From an uncultured Bacteroidales bacterium (GTDB lineage Bacteria; Bacteroidota; Bacteroidia; Bacteroidales; Bacteroidaceae): DNA of 64,000 nucleotides. A program made the position numbers and the translations under genes. Of this stretch, positions 1-11,248 are shown one piece after another. The notes below the pieces were generated by a model, which searched no databases, was not told the DNA's origin, and saw only the letters and a program-made list of their open reading frames with translations. Where the stretch lies: positions 96,841 through 160,840 of the forward strand of contig CACYHW010000011.1 in NCBI GenBank assembly GCA_902774335.1, read 5' to 3'. How positions within the stretch are numbered: position 1 is the stretch's first letter; the number at the start of each line of letters is the position of its first letter.

Positions 1-4
1 CCCT

Positions 5-2999
<2,995 letters not shown>

Positions 3000-3001
3000 T
3001 T

Positions 3002-3679
3002 ATGCGTATAGACATTCTTACAGTGTTTCCTGAGATGCTTGAAGGTTTTTTCAACTGCTCAATGATGGCCCGTGCCCAGAAAGCGGGTCTTGCTGAGATA
3101 TGTCTGCATGATATCAGGGATTATACCACCGATAAGCACCACAAGACCGATGACTACCCTTTTGGCGGTTGCGCAGGCCTTGTAATGAAGATCGAACCCA
3201 TTGACAGGCTCATCACCGACCTCAAGTCACAGCGCCACTATGACGAGGTAATATACACATCGCCCGACGGTGAGACCTTCAATCAGCAGATAGCTAACGG
3301 CCTCTCACTGCTTGAGAACGTGATAATCCTGTGCGGTCACTACAAAGGAATCGACTACAGAATACGTGAACACCTTATAACCAGAGAGATAAGTATCGGT
3401 GATTACGTCCTGACGGGTGGCGAACTGGCCGCTGCGGTCATGACTGACAGTATTGTTCGCCTTATCCCCGGTGTCCTGTCCGATGAGCAGTCAGCCCTTT
3501 CAGACAGTTTTCAGGACAATCTTCTGGCACCTCCCGTCTATACCCGCCCCGCCGATTACAAAGGCTGGAAAGTCCCCGATGTCCTCCTGTCTGGCAACCA
3601 AGCCCTGATAGACGACTGGGAGTTCAAACAGTCCCTGGAGCGCACCAAACGCCTCCGTCCTGACCTCCTTAAGGAATGA
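3002..3679 (+). CDS. trmD: tRNA (guanine-N1-)-methyltransferase
   Basis: Methylates G37 of tRNAs carrying a G36 using S-adenosylmethionine, which prevents +1 frameshifting. The 225-residue protein has the SPOUT trefoil-knot signature, including [13 protein letters not shown] and the knot segment [16 protein letters not shown], and ends with the usual helical C-terminal domain. Length is typical. Translation starts at the only ATG placed after the tandem TAnnTTTG boxes. It is a single-gene unit converging on pyrD, with a structured repeat (F2) between them rather than a simple terminator. Confidence 0.97.
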   Translation: MRIDILTVFPEMLEGFFNCSMMARAQKAGLAEICLHDIRDYTTDKHHKTDDYPFGGCAGLVMKIEPIDRLITDLKSQRHYDEVIYTSPDGETFNQQIANGLSLLENVIILCGHYKGIDYRIREHLITREISIGDYVLTGGELAAAVMTDSIVRLIPGVLSDEQSALSDSFQDNLLAPPVYTRPADYKGWKVPDVLLSGNQALIDDWEFKQSLERTKRLRPDLLKE

Positions 3680-3682
3680 TAA

Positions 3683-3893
3683 GGTTTCCAGTTAGGAGTA
3701 AAAATTAAGGCGCCCAAATGGCGCCATAATTTTTACCCGGCCTGGAAGGCCGGCAAGCGAAGTGAAACGGAGCGCGTTTCCGGAAGGAAACTAAAAAAAG
3801 GTTGTTTCTAGTACGCAGAAAAGTTTCCATCCTGACCGCTTAAGGCCAAAGGCCGTAAAGCGCAACACCCGAGCCGGCGAAGCCGCGAGCAAT
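3683..3893 (+). repeat. Structured intergenic repeat F2, copy 1
   Basis: One of two copies (other at 11249-11463). In order: GGTTTCCA (3683-3690); a long hairpin 3698-3736 with stem GTAAAAATTAaGGCGCC; a second perfect hairpin 3737-3753 (CCGGCCT-gga-AGGCCGG); a conserved stretch starting AAGCGAAGTGAAACGGAGCG that also folds; the direct-repeat echo AGTTTCCA (3822-3829); a third hairpin 3837-3862; and a CGAGC/GCGAGC tail. The conserved core is nearly identical in both copies, while hairpins one and three differ in sequence yet stay base-paired. It lies between converging trmD and pyrD and ends 6 bases from the pyrD stop. The family is not one I can name. Confidence 0.8.
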
Positions 3894-3898
3894 CATAT

Positions 3899-4810
3899 TT
3901 ATACTTCCAATGCTCCGATAATCTCCTGAACAGAACTAAATCCGTGCCGCTCCAGATACTCCTCAATCCCATCCACAACCTTCTCCGAGATGCTGGGATC
4001 AATAAAGTTAGCCGTACCGATCTGAACCGCACTTGCGCCAGCAAGAAGGAACTCAACCGCATCGGTAGCGCTGCATATCCCACCCAGTCCGATGACAGGA
4101 ATTTTTACCGCCTTGGCAGTCTGCCAAACCATGCGCAGAGCCACGGGCTTGACTGCCGGTCCGCTCATGCCGCCGGTAATGGTTGAGAGTATGGGACGAC
4201 GCTTCTCGGCATCGATGGCCATACCCAGCATGGTGTTTATGAGTGATACGCTGTCGGCACCTGCACCCTCCACTGCACGGGCAATCTCGGTAATATCGGT
4301 AACATTAGGTGAAAGCTTGACAATCAAAGTCTTATCGTAAGCCTTACGCACGGCCGATACCACCTGGGCGGCGCTCTCGGGCTTAACGCCGAACGCCATT
4401 CCGCCCTGCTTTACGTTGGGGCATGATATGTTCAGCTCAATGGCCGGTATGTCATCGAGAGTATTGATTATGCTTGCTGTCTGAACGTAGTCATCAATGC
4501 ATGATCCGGAAACATTGACAATAATAGCTGTCTGGATTTTTCTTACCTCCGGATAGATATGGTCCACAAAGTAATCCACACCCTTGTTCTGCAGTCCAAC
4601 CGCATTCAGCATGCCCGAAGGAGTCTCGGCCATACGCGGATAAGGATTGCCCTGGCGGGGATTGAGAGTGGTACCTTTTACTATTATGGCGCCCAGACGG
4701 CTGATATCCATAAAGTCGGCATATTCCGTTCCGTACCCGAATGTGCCTGATGCGGTCATCACCGGGTTTTTGAGCTCAAGTGAGCCTATCTTAGTATTCA
4801 GTTGAACCAT
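3899..4810 (-). CDS. pyrD: Dihydroorotate dehydrogenase B, catalytic subunit
   Basis: Oxidises dihydroorotate to orotate in pyrimidine synthesis, using FMN and passing electrons through PyrK to NAD+. The 303-residue protein has class 1B features: NKGVDYF near residue 80, [10 protein letters not shown], and the catalytic-cysteine loop [13 protein letters not shown]. The 3' end is followed at once by repeat F2. It starts 13 bases inside the end of pyrK, so the two subunits are translationally coupled and form the PyrDK heterotetramer. No other pyr gene is adjacent. Confidence 0.96.
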   Translation of the reverse strand: MVQLNTKIGSLELKNPVMTASGTFGYGTEYADFMDISRLGAIIVKGTTLNPRQGNPYPRMAETPSGMLNAVGLQNKGVDYFVDHIYPEVRKIQTAIIVNVSGSCIDDYVQTASIINTLDDIPAIELNISCPNVKQGGMAFGVKPESAAQVVSAVRKAYDKTLIVKLSPNVTDITEIARAVEGAGADSVSLINTMLGMAIDAEKRRPILSTITGGMSGPAVKPVALRMVWQTAKAVKIPVIGLGGICSATDAVEFLLAGASAVQIGTANFIDPSISEKVVDGIEEYLERHGFSSVQEIIGALEV

Positions 4811-5577
4811 TTCAGTCTGTCTGTTTCAAATACGGGACCTTCTTTACATACACACACGTTGCCCTGATCGGCTGTATCCTCAACGCAGCACAGGCAGGCA
4901 CCTATTCCGCAGGCCATACGGTGCTCCAGGGATACCTCGCAGGCGGTTTCATGCTCCTTTGCCCAGCGTGCAACGGCCTTGAGCATAGGTGTGGGACCGC
5001 AGGCATAAATCCTGTCGAACTGGTCGCTGTCAAGCAGGAGACTGTGGTTTGTCACAAATCCTTTCTCGCCGGCCGATCCGTCCTCGGTTGTCATGAACAG
5101 GTCGCCGTACTTAGTGAACTCCTCCTTGCGCAGAATAAGTGACTCATTGCGTCCACCAAACAGGAATGTGGGTTTGATTCCGTGCTCAGCAAACTCCTGG
5201 CCCAGGAAAAGCAGCGGTGCCACTCCCACTCCGCCTCCTATAAGCAGAGGATGGGCTGAATGGGTTGTGCGGTAGCTGAATCCGTTGCCCAGAGGCAGCA
5301 GGACGTTTACCTTGTCGCCGGCTTTGAGCTGTGCAAGCGACTGGGTTCCCTCGCCTACAATTTGAATCAGGAACTCAACCAGGCTTTTGGCGCGGTCAAT
5401 GGCGTGTATTGATATCGGTCGACGGAGAATAACCTTGGCCGAAGGCACCTGAAGCTCGGCAAACTGTCCGGCTGCCATATCGGGGAGTTCACCCGGATAT
5501 TGGAGCGTAAGCAGTGTGGCGCAGGGGCCTACCATGCGGTTGTCCGCCACCAGCATATCTGATTGGAATTTCTTCAT
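4798..5577 (-). CDS. pyrK: Dihydroorotate dehydrogenase electron transfer subunit
   Basis: FAD and [2Fe-2S] protein that carries electrons from PyrD to NAD+. The 259-residue protein has an N-terminal ferredoxin-reductase-like FAD domain ([10 protein letters not shown]), a nucleotide-binding domain ([21 protein letters not shown]) and a C-terminal iron-sulfur cysteine cluster, [13 protein letters not shown] followed by a further cysteine in NVCVC. These are the PyrK hallmarks and separate it from other reductases. It is the promoter-proximal gene of pyrKD, with a TACCTTCG -7-like box at 5595-5602 on the minus strand. Confidence 0.95.
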   Translation of the reverse strand: MKKFQSDMLVADNRMVGPCATLLTLQYPGELPDMAAGQFAELQVPSAKVILRRPISIHAIDRAKSLVEFLIQIVGEGTQSLAQLKAGDKVNVLLPLGNGFSYRTTHSAHPLLIGGGVGVAPLLFLGQEFAEHGIKPTFLFGGRNESLILRKEEFTKYGDLFMTTEDGSAGEKGFVTNHSLLLDSDQFDRIYACGPTPMLKAVARWAKEHETACEVSLEHRMACGIGACLCCVEDTADQGNVCVCKEGPVFETDRLKWFN

Positions 5578-5610
5578 GCTTTGTCAATTTATGCGCGAAG
5601 GTAGTTTAAT

Positions 5611-5710
5611 TAATTGAGAATTGGGAGTTGAGGATTGAGAATTCTTTCAGTCGCTCCGCTTTGTGAAAGCGTCCCTTCGGGCCGAGCGGATACGCGGAAC
5701 CTGCGTAAGT
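5611..5710 (+). repeat. Repeat F3, copy i, with AT-rich heptads
   Basis: AT-rich heptad units of the type TTGAGAA/TTGAAAA (5611-5644) lead into a GC-rich core, TTTCAGTCGCTCCGCTTTGT then GAAAGCGTCCCTTCGGGCCG (about 5645-5690). Matching cores occur at 46546-46630 and, inverted, near 55610-55655. Downstream heptads in the opposite sense (TTTTCAA, TTCTCAA; 5751-5780) bracket the LRR-gene terminator. It lies between pyrK and the LRR gene. Confidence 0.75.
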
Positions 5711-5727
5711 GTTCTATAAAAAAAATA

Positions 5728-5751
5728 GCTTGCGATTCATCGCAAGCTACT
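5728..5751 (-). terminator. Terminator hairpin after the LRR gene
   Basis: Perfect inverted repeat TAGCTTGCGAT/ATCGCAAGCTA with a minimal loop, flanked by an A run on the left and pyrimidine-rich sequence on the right, so it can act in both directions. On the minus strand it follows the LRR gene stop by about 30 bases and is followed by a T run. Confidence 0.7.
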
Positions 5752-5782
5752 TTTCAATTTTCAATTTTCAATTCTCAATTGA

Positions 5783-6706
5783 TCAATATTCCTGAGCATT
5801 CTTGAAATCGCGCCACTCCAGACGTCTCTTGTAGTTGAACTGCTGTCCCTTGGGAACATACAGCTTGGCGTTCTGCTTGGTAGCGTCATCGAATACGGTG
5901 GGGCTGCAGTGAGGCGGCCACATACCGTGTGAGTTCACCAGAGCCAGCTTGGGGCAGTTCTTGAATGCATCGACACCGATAATTCTTACGTTGCCGCCCA
6001 GCTCAACCTCCTCAAGGCTTGCGCAGTTCTTGAATGCAAAGTCGCTGATTGCGGTTACAAAGTTACCTATGTTGACCTTCTTGAGTGATTCGTTGTCCAT
6101 GAATGCGCCTGTGCAGATAAGGGCTACATCCTCCGAAATAACGTAATCGGCAGCCTCCTTCTTGGCCGGATACTTGATGAGCATCTTGCTGTCCTTACTG
6201 TACAGAACGCCGTCTATATCCTTGTAAGACTGGTTGTTCTCGTTAACGGTGAACTTCTTTATGCCAGAGCAGTCATTGAATGAATCGGATATACGCAGAA
6301 CGCTGAACGGAATGTCGATTGAAGTAACCTCCTTGCATCCGTAGAATGCATTCTGCTCGATCTCCATTACACGGAACGTAAAGTCGTTGTCCTGACCTGT
6401 AGTGATGAATGAAGGTATGCTTATATCACCTTTATAATTACTGGGGCCGTCATCAAAGTTCTTGCGGCCGTTGGTTCTGTCCCAGGTAAGTGAGACGTTA
6501 CCGAAATTATCCAGGATCTTATAGCAAAGAGTGGTTCCGTTGTTGTATTTGACGGTAATGATCTGATTCTCCACGTTGGCTTCCAACTGCTTTACGAGCA
6601 AAGTCTGCCATACCTCGTTCTGGTTTGTCTTTGAGACCTCTCTGCTGCTTTTGCAACCAACGAGTGAGAATGCAACGATAGCTAGTGTAAATAGATATTT
6701 TTTCAT
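5783..6706 (-). CDS. BspA-type leucine-rich repeat lipoprotein
   Basis: Predicted outer-surface or periplasmic lipoprotein of 307 residues. The N terminus MKKYLFTLAIVAFSLVGCKS is a lipoprotein signal with the lipid-bearing cysteine at residue 18. The body carries degenerate BspA/LRR_5 repeats, seen as recurring AFYGCKEVTSIDIP, AFMDNESLKKVNIG and AFKNCASLEEVELG units, a fold linked in Bacteroidota to adhesion or protein binding. The final segment (KLYVPKGQQFNYKRRLEW) is the usual cap of such domains. It is transcribed alone from a well-formed promoter. The ligand is unknown. Confidence 0.85.
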   Translation of the reverse strand: MKKYLFTLAIVAFSLVGCKSSREVSKTNQNEVWQTLLVKQLEANVENQIITVKYNNGTTLCYKILDNFGNVSLTWDRTNGRKNFDDGPSNYKGDISIPSFITTGQDNDFTFRVMEIEQNAFYGCKEVTSIDIPFSVLRISDSFNDCSGIKKFTVNENNQSYKDIDGVLYSKDSKMLIKYPAKKEAADYVISEDVALICTGAFMDNESLKKVNIGNFVTAISDFAFKNCASLEEVELGGNVRIIGVDAFKNCPKLALVNSHGMWPPHCSPTVFDDATKQNAKLYVPKGQQFNYKRRLEWRDFKNAQEY

Positions 6707-6737
6707 AGCTGTAGTTAGTTATAGGTTCTTCTACAAG

Positions 6738-6769
6738 CAAATATAGCTATCGAATTTAAAAAAATCAAA
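6738..6769 (-). promoter_or_regulatory. Promoter of the LRR lipoprotein gene
   Basis: Reading the minus strand, TTTG (6769-6766) is followed after 20 bases by TATATTTG (6745-6738). This matches the Bacteroidota primary sigma consensus well. The ATG lies 31 bases downstream of the -7 box. Confidence 0.75.
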
Positions 6770-6778
6770 AAATCCGTA

Positions 6779-7258
6779 TTATTTTTTTAATTCCGATGAA
6801 AATTTCTGATACGTGCCGTCCTCAAAGAAAATTACCACCTCTTTTACCCTGGAAGACCTGCATGCTTCAAGGGGCTCAGAACCGCCGTTAACCTCTTTGT
6901 AATCACGTTTTTTACGTGTTTTTTGGGGTGCGTTTTCCTCTTTGACATTTGAAAATTCGGGAGAATTCCGTACATCGGGCTGAAAAAACGCGCTCTCCAT
7001 TCCCGGCAGGAGGGGGTAATCGGGTACCGAAGGTGTATTTTCCTCAAGTCCCTGGATGGCCGATCCTTTTCCGTTTAGCAGCCACTCAAGTTCGACGTTG
7101 GGAAAAGAGTTGTGAACCGCCATTACAATTTTCAGACTCGGTTCGTTTCTTCCGCTCAAAATGTGCTGAAGTGTGGCCCTCTGAATTCCGATTGCGTTCG
7201 CGAACTGTGTCGGTGTGAGATGCAACAGTTCCATCAATTGTATCAGTCTCTCTTTCAT
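6779..7258 (-). CDS. XRE-family helix-turn-helix regulator
   Basis: DNA-binding regulator of 159 residues. Residues 1-66 form a Cro/CI-type helix-turn-helix: QLMELLHLTPTQFANAIGI is followed by the recognition helix ATLQHILSGRNEPSLKIV. The rest is basic and proline-rich with low complexity (KTRKKRDYKEV) and no recognised domain. The same arrangement is common in small Bacteroidota regulators. Its own promoter lies inside a cluster of ACAAATGTA sites, so it is probably autoregulated. It is not next to phage genes, and its regulon is unknown. Confidence 0.85.
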   Translation of the reverse strand: MKERLIQLMELLHLTPTQFANAIGIQRATLQHILSGRNEPSLKIVMAVHNSFPNVELEWLLNGKGSAIQGLEENTPSVPDYPLLPGMESAFFQPDVRNSPEFSNVKEENAPQKTRKKRDYKEVNGGSEPLEACRSSRVKEVVIFFEDGTYQKFSSELKK

Positions 7259-7287
7259 GTCAAAAATGTGCCATTTTTATCGGTGTT

Positions 7288-7751
7288 ACAAATGTATCGA
7301 TAATATTTATGTTTTGCAATACACATTTGTATTATACTTTTGGGCGATACAAATGTAAATAGAAACAAATGTAAATGGTATATTCGGAGGGAATCCGGTA
7401 TATGGCTGAAGTATGCCTGATATGTTGTAATAATTTAGTTTGGTTTTATCATCTAATGTGCTGACAATGATACTATTATTGATATTTCTACTGTCGCTTT
7501 TCCGGGTGTCCGGCCTTTTTGCATATCGTCCTTCCGATTTTTAACCCAATGCTTTATCTTAGATTATGTAAGTATTCTGATTAATAGTAATTTATCATAC
7601 GCAAACAAAGGTGCATGCAATTTTGCATAAAATCAGACAGACCCCTATCCGCCCCTGACAGGCATATTTGTGTATGATACATTTGTTATGTAAACAACAC
7701 TCTAATGTGTCATTTACAACTGGATAAATTGGTAAAAATGGAACAAATGTA
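7288..7751. promoter_or_regulatory. Array of ACAAATGTA sites in a 0.6 kb non-coding region
   Basis: The 613-base gap 7259-7871 holds no convincing gene. It contains ACAAATGTA or its complement at 7288-7296, 7323-7331, 7349-7357, 7365-7373 and 7743-7751, with a one-mismatch copy at 7679-7687. The unit is nearly palindromic (TACAAATGTA) and its complement reads TACATTTG, a valid -7 box. The copy at 7289-7296 is well placed as the -7 of the XRE gene (TTG 20 bases upstream). Candidate operators for the XRE protein, overlapping promoters. Confidence 0.5.
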
Positions 7752-7769
7752 TAAGTTAAACAAAGTTAA

Positions 7770-7790
7770 AGGCTGCCCGTCGGACAGCCT
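7770..7790 (-). terminator. Probable holA terminator
   Basis: Hairpin with arms AGGCTGcCC/GGaCAGCCT and a three-base loop, about 80 bases downstream of the holA stop on the minus strand. It is followed there by TTTAACTTTGTTT, a weak T-rich tail. Confidence 0.55.
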
Positions 7791-7871
7791 CTGAAAACTC
7801 AAAATCGGCGAGATTTCAAAATTTGAGAAATACTCCGCCTGTTACCCGAAAAATGGAATTCTCGTAATTTC

Positions 7872-8918
7872 TTAGTGAAGTATGATGTATAGAAGCTCCT
7901 TGAGCAGTCCCTCCCCTGTATTTGCAGTCGCATCCAGACCTTTTGACTTGGCATCGTACTTGCGGATGGTGCTGATTATCTGCATTGTCTGGGATGCGGT
8001 ATAGTTTCGCATGCCGGTTGTATAGTCCCTGACGCCCCAGGTGCTTTTAAGGTCCAGCTGATCGGCTATACCCCTATCGGTCTTGTCGGGGGCGTAGAAT
8101 GCCAGCATCAGATTGGCAAAAAACGGGAAAATAGCTGCTGTAACCAGCTGTATGGGGTATGTTTTGGGGTTGCTTTCGTAATATGCGGCAATCTTGTTTG
8201 CCTTAAGGACGTTCTTGTTTATTATGGCGTCGCGGAACTCGAATATGTTGTAATCCTTGCTGATTCCCACGTGCTCCTCGATAAACTCGGGTGTAACCTC
8301 CTTTACGCCCTCTGGAAGCGCTGTGACAAGCTTTTCCAGCTCTCCGTTCATCCTGCACAGATCGGCTCCAACGGATTCGCTCATCATTGATATGGCTTTG
8401 GGCGACATTTTGAGGCCATGCTCGTTCAGGAACTCCCCTATGAACTCGGGCAGTGCATCGTCCTTGACCTTCTTGGACTCGAACAGCACGCCGTTCTTTT
8501 CGATTACGGCAACTATCTTCTTGCGCCTGTCCAGTGATCCGTTTTTGTGGCAGAATACCAGCACGGTGCTGGGCTGAGGCTGTGTAAGGTATGCGCTCAG
8601 TATGTCCGACGGGCTGCCGCCTAACTCGGAATCCTTTTTCATAAGGTGCTGCGCCTCCTTTACTATGATAACCTGCCTGTCGGAGCCCATAGGATACGCT
8701 CTGGCGCGCTGGATCACCTCGTTCATGGTGGTCTCGTTACCGTACAGGACTATCTGATTGAAATCTCTTGCCTCTTCGGGGAGTGCATGCTCCCTGATAT
8801 AATCTGCTATTGAGTCTATAAAGAACGGCTCGTCACCCATCAGGTAGTACACAGGACAATATGTACCCTTTTCAAGTTCCTTCATAACCTGACGGTATGC
8901 TGTTCCGGATGTTGCCAT
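7872..8918 (-). CDS. holA: DNA polymerase III delta subunit
   Basis: Clamp-loader subunit that opens the beta sliding clamp. From the ATG at 8918 the protein has 348 residues and begins MATSGTAYRQVMKELEKG. The conserved CPVYYLMGDEPFFID segment follows, then the degenerate AAA+ domain and the C-terminal helical collar (LLKELLYIILH). An upstream GTG at 8948 would add ten residues; I prefer the ATG because family members start about this far before the YYLMG motif. A TATCTTTG box at 8983-8976 on the minus strand overlaps the ATG of the divergent HsdR-N gene. Confidence 0.93.
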   Translation of the reverse strand: MATSGTAYRQVMKELEKGTYCPVYYLMGDEPFFIDSIADYIREHALPEEARDFNQIVLYGNETTMNEVIQRARAYPMGSDRQVIIVKEAQHLMKKDSELGGSPSDILSAYLTQPQPSTVLVFCHKNGSLDRRKKIVAVIEKNGVLFESKKVKDDALPEFIGEFLNEHGLKMSPKAISMMSESVGADLCRMNGELEKLVTALPEGVKEVTPEFIEEHVGISKDYNIFEFRDAIINKNVLKANKIAAYYESNPKTYPIQLVTAAIFPFFANLMLAFYAPDKTDRGIADQLDLKSTWGVRDYTTGMRNYTASQTMQIISTIRKYDAKSKGLDATANTGEGLLKELLYIILH

Positions 8919-8982
8919 ATCAAATTCGTTTTGTAACTTCGCGTCCACAGTAACAACTGCGTCACTGCATTTTTACAAAGAT

Positions 8983-9435
8983 ATGACTGATAATTTGAAT
9001 TTGCCACCATTTGAGCCCAAAATATCCGAACAGGGTCAAAAAACGCTCATATGGGACCCTATTCGCAAGTTGTGGACGCCACTCACGCCCGAAGAACAAG
9101 TGCGTCAGGCATTCGTTTCATATCTTATTAACTACAAAGGATATCCGGCATCGCATATAGCAAACGAGCAGGCCATAACCTTAAGTGGAATGAGTCGCAG
9201 ATGCGATTCGGTAGTCTATGACAAAGCTGGTCAGCCCAAAGTTATAGTAGAATACAAACGCCCAACCGTAAACATAACCCAGAAAGTTTTCGACCAGATA
9301 GCCCGCTACAACCTGGTTCTCCATGTGGACTACCTCATAGTCTCAAACGGCCTCAAACACTATTGCGTCAAGATGGATTATGTTACTGGTAGATACTCCT
9401 TTCTTAGGGATATTCCTAGTTACGCAGAACTGTAA
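8983..9435 (+). CDS. HsdR N-terminal-domain nuclease-like protein
   Basis: A 150-residue protein matching only the N-terminal (HSDR_N_2-type) domain of type I restriction subunits. It has a PD-(D/E)XK-like core: an aspartate in RRCDSVVYD and the E-x-K pair in VIVEYKRP, preceded by an arginine-rich helix (EEQVRQAFVSYLI). There is no helicase and no HsdM or HsdS nearby, so it is not part of a restriction system here. Small proteins of this kind are common in Bacteroidota genomes, and the role is unknown. A TAACTTCG box at 8934-8941, with TTG 19 bases upstream, is a likely promoter and lies inside or just upstream of holA. Confidence 0.8.
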   Translation: MTDNLNLPPFEPKISEQGQKTLIWDPIRKLWTPLTPEEQVRQAFVSYLINYKGYPASHIANEQAITLSGMSRRCDSVVYDKAGQPKVIVEYKRPTVNITQKVFDQIARYNLVLHVDYLIVSNGLKHYCVKMDYVTGRYSFLRDIPSYAEL

Positions 9436-9459
9436 TGAAATTGAAAATTGAGAATTGAG

Positions 9460-9591
9460 AAGGTGACAATGGGGACGGTTCCGTTTGGCCCCTTTTTGCT
9501 AAATAAAAACAGCGGCTTAATTATAAGTCGCTGTTCTTTTAGTGGTTAACTATAAAAAGGGGCCAAACGGAACCGTCCCCAATGTCACCTT
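9460..9591. repeat. Inverted repeat F4, copy 1, enclosing a terminator
   Basis: Two 38-base arms (9460-9497 and 9554-9591) are complementary with one mismatch. The arm runs AAGGTGACAATGGGGACGG then TTCCGTTTGGCCCCTTTTT. The 56 bases between hold a separate hairpin. The outer edge of the right arm includes part of the stop codon of the converging zinc-ribbon gene. The arm family recurs at 47528-47605 and 63871-63898. Arms of this type resemble REP/REPIN sequences linked to Y1 (RAYT) transposases; that link is from memory, not shown here. Confidence 0.8.
9508..9540. terminator. Bidirectional terminator inside F4
   Basis: Arms AACAGCGgCTTA/TAAGtCGCTGTT with a four-base loop, flanked by AAATAAA on the left and CTTTTAG on the right. 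It serves the HsdR-N gene on the plus strand and the zinc-ribbon gene on the minus strand. Confidence 0.65.
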
Positions 9592-10417
9592 AATCCTCTT
9601 CAGCGGCAGCCTTGCGGGTGCGGCGCTTGGGAACCTCAACCTTCTTGACCTCCTCCTTAACGCCGGCAAGCTCGGGATCGATCATGATACGGCCGCAGTA
9701 CTCGCAAACGATGATTTTCTTGCGCATGCGGATGTCGAGCTGGCGCTGAGGCGGAATCTTGTTGAAGCAACCGCCGCATGACTCACGCTGAACGTAGACG
9801 ATACCCAGACCGTTGCGTGTGTTGTTGCGGATACGCTTGAAAGACTGGAGCAGACGGGGCTCGATAGTGAGCTCGAGCTGCTTTGAACGCTCACGCAGTC
9901 TCTCCTCTTCCTGGCGGTTCTCCTCGATAATCTCCTGAAGCTCAGACTTCTTAACCTCAAGATCCTGCTTCTTCTCCTCAACCAGAGCCTTGTTATTCTC
10001 AATCTCGTCCTTCTTGGCGTTGATGGCCGATGTGAACTCGCGGATACGCTTCTCGGCAAGCTCAATCTCAAGGTTCTTGAACTCAATCTCCTTGTTCAGT
10101 GAATCGAACTCACGGTTGTTGCTAACGTGGTCCTGCTGCTCCTGATACTTGGCTACAGCGGCCTTTGATACCTCGATCACGTTCTTGTTCTCAGCTACGC
10201 CCTTGCTCATCTCTACAACGTCCGAGCTGGCCTTCTCGATGCGGGTGGTCAGACCTGCAATCTCATCCTCGAGGTCCTGAACCTCAAGCGGAAGTTCACC
10301 GCGCAGAGTCTTGATCTTGTCGATTTCGGACAGCATTGTCTGCAGCTGGTACAGAGACTGGAGCTTCTCCTCTACGGAGTACTCTGAAGGATCTTTCTTA
10401 GTTTCTTTTGTTGCCAT
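9590..10417 (-). CDS. Coiled-coil zinc-ribbon protein (CdsZ-like)
   Basis: A 275-residue protein with a long charged coiled coil (about residues 15-190; many E/K heptads such as LEIELAEKRIREFTSAI) followed by a C4 zinc ribbon, CGGC and CEYCG, near residues 213-240. The Lys/Arg-rich tail is low complexity. Proteins of this architecture, found across bacteria including Chlamydia and Bacteroidota, are placed in the zf-RING_7/CdsZ group and are thought to bind nucleic acid or ribosome-associated partners; the function is not settled. Its ATG is 2 bases after the Nif3-gene stop, so the two form an operon, as often seen in this phylum. Confidence 0.85.
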   Translation of the reverse strand: MATKETKKDPSEYSVEEKLQSLYQLQTMLSEIDKIKTLRGELPLEVQDLEDEIAGLTTRIEKASSDVVEMSKGVAENKNVIEVSKAAVAKYQEQQDHVSNNREFDSLNKEIEFKNLEIELAEKRIREFTSAINAKKDEIENNKALVEEKKQDLEVKKSELQEIIEENRQEEERLRERSKQLELTIEPRLLQSFKRIRNNTRNGLGIVYVQRESCGGCFNKIPPQRQLDIRMRKKIIVCEYCGRIMIDPELAGVKEEVKKVEVPKRRTRKAAAEED

Positions 10418-10419
10418 AG

Positions 10420-11196
10420 TTATATGTAATAATTTATCGGATTCGTCTTGATTGCGGTTTTGACAACCTTGAGAGCCGGGAACTCATCCTTCAGGATGTC
10501 GGCAATCAGGTCGACCGTGAACTGCTCACTCTCAAAATGACCGGTCTCAATAAGCTTTATCAGGCCGTCATATCCAAAGAAGCGGTGATACCCTATCTCG
10601 CCCGTCATAAAGGCGTCTGCGCCCTCCTGTACGGCCTTATCGGCCAGGAATGCGCCCGACCCTCCACACACGGCCATGCGGCTTATCCTGCGGCCCAGAG
10701 AGCCGTTGTGTCTGATGCATGTCACGCCGAACTTCTGCCTGATCTGCTCCAGCAGCTCCTCTTCGGTCACGGGTTCCTTGAAGAGGCCGATGATACCGGC
10801 GCCGTTTCCGTCGGGACGGATGTCCAGCGGCTTTACGTCGGTCAGCCCCAGAACCTGCGCAATACGCATGTTGACGCCCTTTGAGGCGTTGTCAAGATTG
10901 GTATGGCTGGCGTAGATGGTGATTCCGGCTCGCACGGCATCCATTACGATGCTGCCTATGTTGTCATCGGTAAGCTTACGCAGCGGACGGAACAGCAGCG
11001 GATGGTGCGACACAATCAGGTTGCATCCGTTCCTGATGGCCTCGTCAACTACCTGACGGGTCACGTCCAGACACAACAATGCCCCTGAAACTTCCGACTC
11101 TGTAGTTCCTACCTGCAAGCCTGAATTGTCATAATCATCCTGCAGTGGCAGAGGCGCGAATCTCTCAAGGGCAGCAATTATTTCCCTGATTTTCAT
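10420..11196 (-). CDS. Nif3-like dinuclear metal protein
   Basis: Member of the NIF3/YbgI (DUF34) family, hexameric proteins with a two-metal centre. Reported annotations as GTP cyclohydrolase 1 type 2 are not secure. Metal-ligand motifs are visible: VSHHPLLF near residue 63, YASHTNLDNA near residue 98 and the C-terminal HFESEQF. At 258 residues it matches the short form and lacks the PII-like insertion of the roughly 370-residue members. An ATG at 11196 is preferred over the GTG just before it. Co-transcribed with the zinc-ribbon gene. Confidence 0.92.
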   Translation of the reverse strand: MKIREIIAALERFAPLPLQDDYDNSGLQVGTTESEVSGALLCLDVTRQVVDEAIRNGCNLIVSHHPLLFRPLRKLTDDNIGSIVMDAVRAGITIYASHTNLDNASKGVNMRIAQVLGLTDVKPLDIRPDGNGAGIIGLFKEPVTEEELLEQIRQKFGVTCIRHNGSLGRRISRMAVCGGSGAFLADKAVQEGADAFMTGEIGYHRFFGYDGLIKLIETGHFESEQFTVDLIADILKDEFPALKVVKTAIKTNPINYYI

Positions 11197-11248
11197 CACC
11201 TTTCCTTAAAGTGTGGTGCAAAGGTAATACAATTTTTCCAAAATGAAA

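Noticed and set aside
3683-3893. F2 as a CRISPR remnant or retron RNA
   Set aside because: No regular direct repeats and spacers, and no cas or reverse-transcriptase gene in the window.
7739-7795. An 18-codon ORF beginning ATGGAACAAATG before the holA terminator
   Set aside because: It runs through the terminator hairpin, has no coding signal beyond chance, and overlaps a probable operator site.
8983-9435. Part of a type I restriction-modification system
   Set aside because: No helicase, methylase or specificity genes nearby; only the N-terminal domain is present.
9436-9459. AT-rich heptads after the HsdR-N gene as a separate element
   Set aside because: They are the same TTGAGAA/TTGAAAA units as in F3 but without the F3 core, too short to call alone.
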